Positions 57,816 through 64,000 of a DNA stretch of 64,000 bases are shown here, piece after piece. The position numbers and the translations under genes were made by a program. The stretch is taken from NCBI RefSeq assembly GCF_000816085.1, contig NZ_CP008747.1, forward strand, positions 62,001 to 126,000. Reading direction: 5' to 3'. Position 1 is the first letter of the stretch. The number at the start of each line of letters is the position of its first letter. This stretch comes from Staphylococcus hyicus (GTDB lineage: Bacteria; Bacillota; Bacilli; Staphylococcales; Staphylococcaceae). The notes under the pieces were generated by a model. It saw only the letters and a list, made by a program, of their open reading frames with translations, did not search any database and was not told where the DNA came from.

Positions 57816-60603
57816 TTATTTTATATTAGAACGCTTACGTCTTCCAAAAATGAAAAGTGTTCCAAGTGCTGCGAATAATGTTCCAATTAAACCAGTATGT
57901 GTCGTTTCTTTACCTGTATCAGGTAAAGCATTAGACTTAGCTGGTTTTTCTTGTGAGTTAGATGTTGTTGATTTTTGAGTTGGCATAGGTGTTGGTTGTT
58001 TCGATGTCGTGTGTACGGATGTAGATCTTGGTGTTGGGTTAGCGTTAGGCTCAGGTGTCGGGTTAGGATTTGGTTCTGGTGTAGGGTCAATAGTTGGTTT
58101 GAAGAATCCAGAATCAACTGTCATATTATCGGCATTATTGATTGTCGCAGTTGTTGTAATGCCATTTGAATCTAGACGGTTATCGCCGACATTTGTGAGC
58201 GTTGGCTCAAAGCCATCAGGTGGCGTAAATGTCACAGTATAATCGCCATTTTCAAGGTCATTAAATACATACTTACCAGAAGCATCTGTCGTCGTTGTAA
58301 CAATCGACCCATCTGGTTTAGTAAGTGTGACCACAACACCCTCAATACCAACTTCATTTGAATTTTGAATACCATCATGATTCGAGTCATTCCACACATA
58401 GTCACCTAAATTATATTTGGCAGGAACAGGTGTTGGTTCAGGTGCTGGCTTATAAAATCCAGAGTCAATTGTAAGGTTACCCGCGCCATTAATCGTCACA
58501 GGTACTGTACCGCCGTCAGAATCCGTCGCATCATTCCCACCTGCATTAACCACGGTTGGTGTATAGCCATCTGGTGTCACAAACTCTACCGTATAATCTC
58601 CATTAGGCAATCCAGAGAATAAATAGTTACCATATTCATCTGTGACTGCGGTATCAAGTACAGTTCCCTGACTATCTTTTAAAGTTACGACGGCATTCGG
58701 AATAGGGGTTTCACCTGCGTCTTGTACACCATTTTGATTCGTATCTTCCCATACATAGTCGCCTAAACGATATGTTTGTGCCGTACCATCACCAGAACCG
58801 GTACTTGTTTCAACAGTAAAGCCATTATCGAAATAGAAACTTGATGATTTCCCATAAGAGTCTGTCGCATTAAGGGTAGCTCTTGTCGTTAACTCAGACC
58901 CCAGAGTAGGATCAAATTTAGAATCCATAACGACAACATAAGGACCGTCGATGGCACCAAAGTTTATTTCTAATTGACCATTCGCATTTGTGTAAATGCT
59001 GCCATTTTGATAGAAGTTTTGAGCTAAATCTTGATACCCTGCTGCATTAAAATCATAACTATCAGTAAGTTGACTCGGGTCTGGTACTTTATAAATATGC
59101 AAATTCGTCGTGTTTAAATCGATAATCGCATTACTATTCGCGTCTTTCGGGGCAAGTATTAACTGTGCTGAACTCAAGTTTTTATCTTGTGGATTCACGT
59201 AAACGATTTCTGTGAAGTCATTGGTTTTGCCTGTCGCGTCCACACTTGTAATTAATGAATCGACTGAAGCGGGATCTAAGCCATAATCATGACGATTATA
59301 GTTATAGGTGATTGGTGTAGTATACGTTTCACCCGCTAAATTGTAATTTAATGTATACGTACCAGCTTTTTGAGCCGTTGTACGATCAGCGAATTGACTT
59401 AAGTCAAAGCTACCTGAGATATTTTCCTTATCATTCACCCAATCTGTAAATGTATACGTTAATGTCTTCGTTGTAGTGTCATAAACGCCATTTGCGACCA
59501 CATAGCCTGACGGGGAGTATAAATCTATAGGGAATTGATTATTATTTGCCGAATAGTCAAGCTCGCCATCTACATTTGCATATGTTGGCATTTGAAGTGT
59601 AAAGTAATCACCACTTTTAACTTTACCATTCACCGCATAATCTGCTTTTAAACGGAAGTTCCCACTTTGGTTAGGGTCTATGGCATTTTGAGAGATTGAT
59701 GCGTTTGAAACTGTGACTAAATCATTCACGTTTGTGCCTGTAGCTGTAGCTCTTGAGATGCGTGTAGGTTGTGTAGAAGTGCTAATGGAACGTAATGTCG
59801 GTGTCGTTTCAGCTGTAGTCGTTACAGTATTCGCATCTTTATTGTCAAAAGATTCTTTTAATAATGCGTATAAAGAAGTATTATCTGTATTTGTATTAGA
59901 CACAGTGGCTGGGCTTGCATCTTGTGCTGTGACTGTATTTGTAGGTTTAGATTGATCTGAAGACGTAATGCCAGTCGTCGTATCTGGTGTAACAGCATTT
60001 AACGGTGTAGTGTTATCAACGGTTGATGATACTGTTGTTTCAGTAGGTGTATGAGTTGACGTAGTATTAGCTGTTGATTGTGAGTCTGATGTAGACGCTT
60101 GGGAAGTTGTCTCAGACGTAGATTTAGGCGTTGTTGTATTATCAGTAGAAGTAGTATTCGAAGACGTTGATGATTGACTATCCGTACTCGGTATAGACTG
60201 GGACGTTGTAGGTTGTGTGGATTGATCAGAAGAAGTAGTTTACCGTAGTTGGATTAGTAGTAGTTGATGACTCAGAAGTAGAGGCATTTGTAGAAGGCGA
60301 TGTCTCAGAAGTAGTCGCATTAGAAGTCGCATTTGGAGTTGTAGCCGTCGCTGTCTTTGGCATTTCAGTCGTATTCGTTGTAGGTGATGCGATTGTACTT
60401 GGAGAAGACGTCGTATTAGACGATGTGTTTTGAGATGTTGACGACGTATCAGCCGTAGATGTTGGTGTACTTTCTGCCGCTTTAACCTCCTCGTGATGGC
60501 CCATGAATAAAATCGAACCTAATAAAATCGATGCCGTACCCACCGTATACTTACGAATGGCATACTTGTTTTGCTTATTTGGTAAGAAATTTTGGTTCTC
60601 CAT
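57816..60603 (-). pseudogene. Sdr-like LPXTG adhesin, interrupted by a single frameshift (possible phase variant)
   Basis: The start (60603, ribosome-binding site GGAGG) encodes a YSIRK-type signal ([16 protein letters not shown]) and Thr/Ser-rich sequence, then stops at 60226. Removing one A from the AAA run (TTT at 60239-60241 on the plus strand) restores one frame of about 928 codons to the stop at 57816. Downstream parts are intact: an A region highly similar to the neighbouring adhesin, two B domains (near 609 and 729, YRLGDYVW and YNLGDYVW), a short Pro/Asn-rich stalk (PTPEPNPNPTPEPNANPTP) and an LPDTG sorting signal near 892. It is a paralog of the 53682-57260 gene. Sequencing error, pseudogene and slippage-based phase variation are all possible. 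Confidence 0.85.
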
Positions 60604-60968
60604 AAAAATCCTCCATATGATATAAGATTTAGTTGTCCAACAAACTGTAACAACGCATAAAATTGCGCCACAAAGATATGCAATACTTTATTTAAAACAA
60701 TAAAATAGACAATGCATTACTTAGTATAGCAAAATATTCTGAAAGTTCAATTGATTATATAATTCAGGGTTCAAAAATTTAATTGAAATTAATATTTATA
60801 TAATTGTCTGTCTTTAGGACCCCTTGTATCCTCACGATTGAAGAAGAAATAAAAATTTTTTTTACAATAAATCAAAAACAGCTTAACAGAATATTTCATA
60901 AGATAATCTGAAAAGCTGTACATTTTAATTCAATTTATGTTGAAAAGAACGTATGAAAATCACACGCA
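60604..60968. other. Intergenic region upstream of the frameshifted adhesin
   Basis: AT-rich promoter region of the adhesin plus the terminator of SSL paralog 4 at 60878-60919. No gene seen. Confidence 0.4.
60878..60919 (-). terminator. Terminator of SSL paralog 4
   Basis: On the minus strand ACAGCTT…CAGA pairs with TCTG…AAGCTGT, followed by TTTTTG. Confidence 0.65.
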
Positions 60969-61703
60969 TTAATAGTGTTTCATCTCGATTTTAATGTCTT
61001 TAATATTTCTTGAATCGATCACATTACCCATTTTTTCAGTAGGCAATTTAGAGTTTAGGTCAATATGATGTGGAGAACTATCCTTCATATTTATAATGAT
61101 ACTTCCTGATTTTTTGCCATTTTGATAAAGTCCATAATGTTTAATTAACTGATGTCTAATTTTGAAATCAATTTGTTTAAGTGAAATTTCTTCTTTGTAA
61201 ATATTAAAATTGACTAAAGATGAATGATTGCCATTTTTAATTGACAATTGTGGACTTACAACAGGACCTGCATAGTAACGGCTATTTGATTTCGTAATAC
61301 CGCCAACAGAATAATTTGTAGCTTGATAACCATAGCCTTCACCGACTATAAACACATCGATATTTGGAATTTCTCTTTGTTGGTATCTATCCTTATTTTG
61401 ACCTACTAATGAGATGGTATTAAATTGATGTGAATAGGGATCTTGAACATCTACTTCACGACCATCACCATAGCCTTTTTGATATTTGAAATCAAAACTA
61501 TGTTTCGAATAGTACGTATACAAATTATCGATATCATTATCTTTATGTTGGAAATATTTTTCATAATTAAATGATGGTCCATAATAAGATGAGCTCCCAT
61601 AATTGTATGGTGCTGCCTCTACAGTTTGTGTATTTGTCGTAGCGACACCTGTTGTTAAAATACTTAATGCTAAACTGGCTTTAGCGATTGTAGATAATTT
61701 CAT
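60969..61703 (-). CDS. Staphylococcal superantigen-like (SSL) exotoxin, paralog 4
   Basis: 244 residues: signal peptide (MKLSTIAKASLALSILTTGV… TVEAA), a Tyr-rich start to the mature protein, an OB-fold (IDVFIVGEGYG, GGITKSN) and the beta-grasp signature ISLKQIDFKIRHQLIKHYG, LYQNGKKSGSI. It is separated from the other three SSL genes by the two adhesins, suggesting insertion or rearrangement within an older SSL cluster. Own ribosome-binding site (GAAGGAG) and terminator. Confidence 0.9.
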   Translation of the reverse strand: MKLSTIAKASLALSILTTGVATTNTQTVEAAPYNYGSSSYYGPSFNYEKYFQHKDNDIDNLYTYYSKHSFDFKYQKGYGDGREVDVQDPYSHQFNTISLVGQNKDRYQQREIPNIDVFIVGEGYGYQATNYSVGGITKSNSRYYAGPVVSPQLSIKNGNHSSLVNFNIYKEEISLKQIDFKIRHQLIKHYGLYQNGKKSGSIIINMKDSSPHHIDLNSKLPTEKMGNVIDSRNIKDIKIEMKHY

Positions 61704-61777
61704 ATCTATAACTCCTTCAATACTAAATAATCTTTAATCATAAAAACGGGAAATATCCCCATAAATTAGGCATTAAA

Positions 61778-61830
61778 AACAGCTTATCGAAATGATAAAT
61801 TAGCGTTTTTATCAAAGCGATAAAGCTGTT
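61778..61830 (-). terminator. Terminator of the Ig-like secreted protein gene
   Basis: AACAGCTTTATCG pairs with CGATAAGCTGTT (minus strand, one bulge), followed by TTTAA. It lies directly after the stop at 61843. Confidence 0.7.
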
Positions 61831-61842
61831 CTTAAATCATTA

Positions 61843-63372
61843 TTAACCTTTATAAATATGGCGTTCTAATTCTTTTTTATCATATGCATTGAAATAAGTG
61901 AGGATATAACCATGAATATCATAGCCTCTTATTTCGTTACCTGCTAATTTGAAATAAGCAGGGGTAACTTCAATTAATTCATCAAATTCGCGTTCTTTTC
62001 TTTGTGCTTCAGTTTCTGCGACTTTAATTTCTTTCGTCACGAGTTTACTTAAAACTTTACCAGACAATGGGTCTACAACGACAAAATGTAGTTTTTCTCC
62101 ATTATTCAAACGAAATCCTGCATCAGATGCGTTAAATGAAAACTTACCATCTTTATCCACTTGTAAATCTGGGAATTCGTTGCCTTCTCCAAGACTAGAC
62201 GTCACATTGACAACCGCATTCGCAAATTTCGTTTTGCCTTCTATTACTTTAGTGCCTTGACCATTTTTAGTAGGTACGTCTATACCGCGGTCACTAACAT
62301 AATCAAAGCCTTTTATATCATCTATTTGTAAATCATCAGTAATCGTATTGATAGTAGCAACTTTTTTTACTTTTTCAGGAGAATAAGATGTGACAGCGTT
62401 ATTTATATTATCAAAATTAGTGACTCTCACATTAAATATTAATGGAATTAGCGCTTCTTCTTCATTATTAGGTTTAAAAGCAATTGATACTAAATCATTA
62501 TCTTTTAAATTAAAGTTTTCTAATGGTTTGCGTTTAAAATCAAACTCAAAGTAGCCTTTATCATCGATATGTTTCCAAATGCCATCTACACGAGATTTAG
62601 CATCAGCATTTGACATGGCTTTTTCATATTCGCTACTATCACTTAAATTAACAAACTTATTATTAATTGCGAGTGCGACACGGCCTTTTACAGACGTGTG
62701 TCCTTTAATAATGCCAGAGTCTTTAAGAATAGGTTCTACAAAAATTTGGTGATGGCCTTTATTTCTTTCTAATTGTCTAGTGGGAACCGAATAGGTCTTA
62801 TCGTAACGACCGGTTTTAACACTTTTACTTAAGTCATTACTCTCTTCTTCCATAGCATTTTCTTCATTTTCAGACTCAATATCTAGCTCTAAATTGAAAT
62901 TTGACGATGTTATTTCTACTTCTTGATTATAAACGATTTTTCTATCGTTTAAATTATAAGTGAAATTCCCATTGCTATCAGATTTTACGAGGTCACCTTC
63001 TACGGAATCTACGCTCTTTTTATCAATATTTAGTAAAATTGTTTGATTAGGCAATGTTCTACCTGTTATCTGATTGTCACCTGGTTTTATTTCATTTAGT
63101 TCCACGAAATTTTTAGGTGTTTCTTTATTCACAACGGTTTGTTTTTCATTTCCTCGTTCCGGGGCTTGAACGTGTGTATTTGTGTGACCTTCAGTTGTTT
63201 GTTGGGGGCTCAATGCAACGTGTCTTTGGTCACTACTATAATTTGTTGACTGACTTACATCAGAAACATGTTCAGAAGCGTCTGCTTGTCCTTGAATTGT
63301 GATATACATCGCTGCCATGGCGATTGAGACCAAGCCGACTTTCATTTTACGTAATTTGAATTTCTCTCTCAT
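61843..63372 (-). CDS. Secreted protein with bacterial Ig-like segments, unrecognised
   Basis: 509 residues with a basic N-terminus and signal peptide (KLRKMKVGLVSIAMAAMYI… ADASE). A polar linker is followed by repeated all-beta segments of the form GDNQITGRTLPNQTILL…DSNGNFTYNL, IIKGHTSVKGRV…DDKGYFEFDF and VIEGKTKFANAVVNV…DKDGKFSFNA. This is the pattern of bacterial Ig-like domains in surface proteins. There is no LPXTG or membrane anchor at the C-terminus (ends ERHIYKG), so it is either released or attached by another route. Ribosome-binding site AGGAG. Probably host-interacting; I do not recognise a named homolog. Confidence 0.7.
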   Translation of the reverse strand: MREKFKLRKMKVGLVSIAMAAMYITIQGQADASEHVSDVSQSTNYSSDQRHVALSPQQTTEGHTNTHVQAPERGNEKQTVVNKETPKNFVELNEIKPGDNQITGRTLPNQTILLNIDKKSVDSVEGDLVKSDSNGNFTYNLNDRKIVYNQEVEITSSNFNLELDIESENEENAMEEESNDLSKSVKTGRYDKTYSVPTRQLERNKGHHQIFVEPILKDSGIIKGHTSVKGRVALAINNKFVNLSDSSEYEKAMSNADAKSRVDGIWKHIDDKGYFEFDFKRKPLENFNLKDNDLVSIAFKPNNEEEALIPLIFNVRVTNFDNINNAVTSYSPEKVKKVATINTITDDLQIDDIKGFDYVSDRGIDVPTKNGQGTKVIEGKTKFANAVVNVTSSLGEGNEFPDLQVDKDGKFSFNASDAGFRLNNGEKLHFVVVDPLSGKVLSKLVTKEIKVAETEAQRKEREFDELIEVTPAYFKLAGNEIRGYDIHGYILTYFNAYDKKELERHIYKG

Positions 63373-63510
63373 TATAAACTCCTAAACTCTATTTCACATT
63401 TTTCAATATGTCTTTAATCTTATTTGGGGTCACTTTAACGTCTATACTTTTTGGATGGGTGATGTGTTGGGTTTAAAAGTAAAGTCATCTTTTTAATGAC
63501 GCGTTACCTC

Positions 63511-63544
63511 AAATTCCCAACAATAGGGACATTGCTGGGAATTT
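63511..63544 (-). terminator. Possible terminator of the last LPXTG gene
   Basis: AAATTCCCAACAAT pairs with ATTGCTGGGAATTT around GGGAC; about 55 bases past the stop of the LPXTG gene. The T tail is poor. Confidence 0.5.
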
Positions 63545-63597
63545 AAGAAATCACGCTTAATATATTGTGTTAATTATTTTGAATTAAAATGCATCAA

Positions 63598-64000
63598 TTA
63601 ATTTGATTTACGTTTTCTACCTAATAGGAACAATGCACCGAGTCCTAATAAAAATGTACCAAGCAATCCGGCATGTGTTTTTTCATGACCTGTTTCAGGT
63701 AAAGCTTTCGCTTGTGTTGTTTTAGCATGTGATACAACGTTAGTTGATACCGGAGTTGGGGCGCTTGATGACTGCATCATTGTTTGATTCATTGAAGCTA
63801 CACCGAGTGTCGTTACAGGGATAGTTTGTGACGCTGGTGTCGTTTCAGCTGTTGTACTTAGTTGAGATGCAGTATTCGGACGAGATGCTGACTTTGCTAT
63901 AGTTGTTGGTTCTGTCTTTGTCTTAGGTGTTGTCTTTGAACGTGTTTCTAATGATGCTTCAGGTGATGTCACGGATTTAACCTCAGATGGCGCCTGTACG
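63598..64000 (-). CDS. LPXTG surface protein, C-terminal part (5' end outside the window)
   Basis: The frame is open to the window edge, so only the last ~133 residues are seen. A Thr/Ser/Pro-rich, low-complexity stalk precedes the sorting signal LPETGHEKTHAG, a hydrophobic span (LLGTFLLGLGALFLLG) and RKRKSN. The sorting region closely resembles those of the two Sdr-like proteins in the window. It is a sortase A substrate; the N-terminal ligand-binding part cannot be judged. Confidence 0.85.
   Translation of the reverse strand, partial: VQAPSEVKSVTSPEASLETRSKTTPKTKTEPTTIAKSASRPNTASQLSTTAETTPASQTIPVTTLGVASMNQTMMQSSSAPTPVSTNVVSHAKTTQAKALPETGHEKTHAGLLGTFLLGLGALFLLGRKRKSN

Overview
The window comes from a low-GC Firmicute, almost certainly a Staphylococcus. 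It carries a kdp operon, a complete staphyloferrin B (sbnA-I) operon, Sbi, NorB, SapS, nrdDG, four staphylococcal superantigen-like (SSL) exotoxins and LPXTG surface proteins with YSIRK-type signals. Gene order differs from S. aureus: kdp sits next to sbn, and no sirABC or butA flanks sbn. The Sdr-like adhesins carry proline-rich instead of Ser-Asp stalks. I infer a coagulase-positive or coagulase-variable animal-associated species of the hyicus/intermedius type; the species cannot be fixed from sequence reading alone.

Region 1 (1-10.84 kb, very AT-rich, all plus strand) is the 3' half of a phenolate-thiazoline siderophore operon. It holds the end of an NRPS (condensation/cyclization - carrier - thioesterase), an ECF-type importer (S, T and a fused double ATPase), a heterodimeric ABC transporter pair like YbtP/YbtQ, a Rossmann-fold reductase of the saccharopine-dehydrogenase family, and a salicylate synthase. 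The layout resembles the equibactin locus of Streptococcus equi and the yersiniabactin locus. It is the most unusual system here. It is followed by about 1.9 kb of decayed, mostly non-coding DNA (10.84-12.7 kb).

Region 2 (12.7-22.6 kb) has sbi (IgG and complement evasion) and the high-affinity K+ pump kdpFABC, divergent from its two-component system kdpDE. A 34-residue hydrophobic ORF overlaps the start of kdpF.

Region 3 (22.6-34.2 kb) is the staphyloferrin B operon sbnABCDEFGHI, with a strong promoter, a perfect 19-bp Fur box and a bidirectional terminator. The window therefore holds two chemically different siderophore systems.

Region 4 (34.2-50.5 kb) is mixed core/accessory: an SDR oxidoreductase, a GIY-YIG protein, an S41 protease, norB with a coupled M20 amidohydrolase, a large AraC-family regulator, sapS acid phosphatase, a DHA2 efflux pump with a DoxX-like protein, an LDH-family 2-hydroxyacid dehydrogenase, and nrdDG behind a pair of NrdR boxes.

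Region 5 (50.9-64 kb, all minus strand) is a secreted/surface virulence cluster. It has three SSL genes, an Sdr-like adhesin with about 35 PEPT repeats, a second Sdr-like adhesin broken by one frameshift in an A/T run, a fourth SSL, a secreted Ig-like-domain protein, and the C-terminal end of another LPXTG protein running off the window. No tRNA, rRNA, CRISPR array, intact insertion sequence or integrase was seen.
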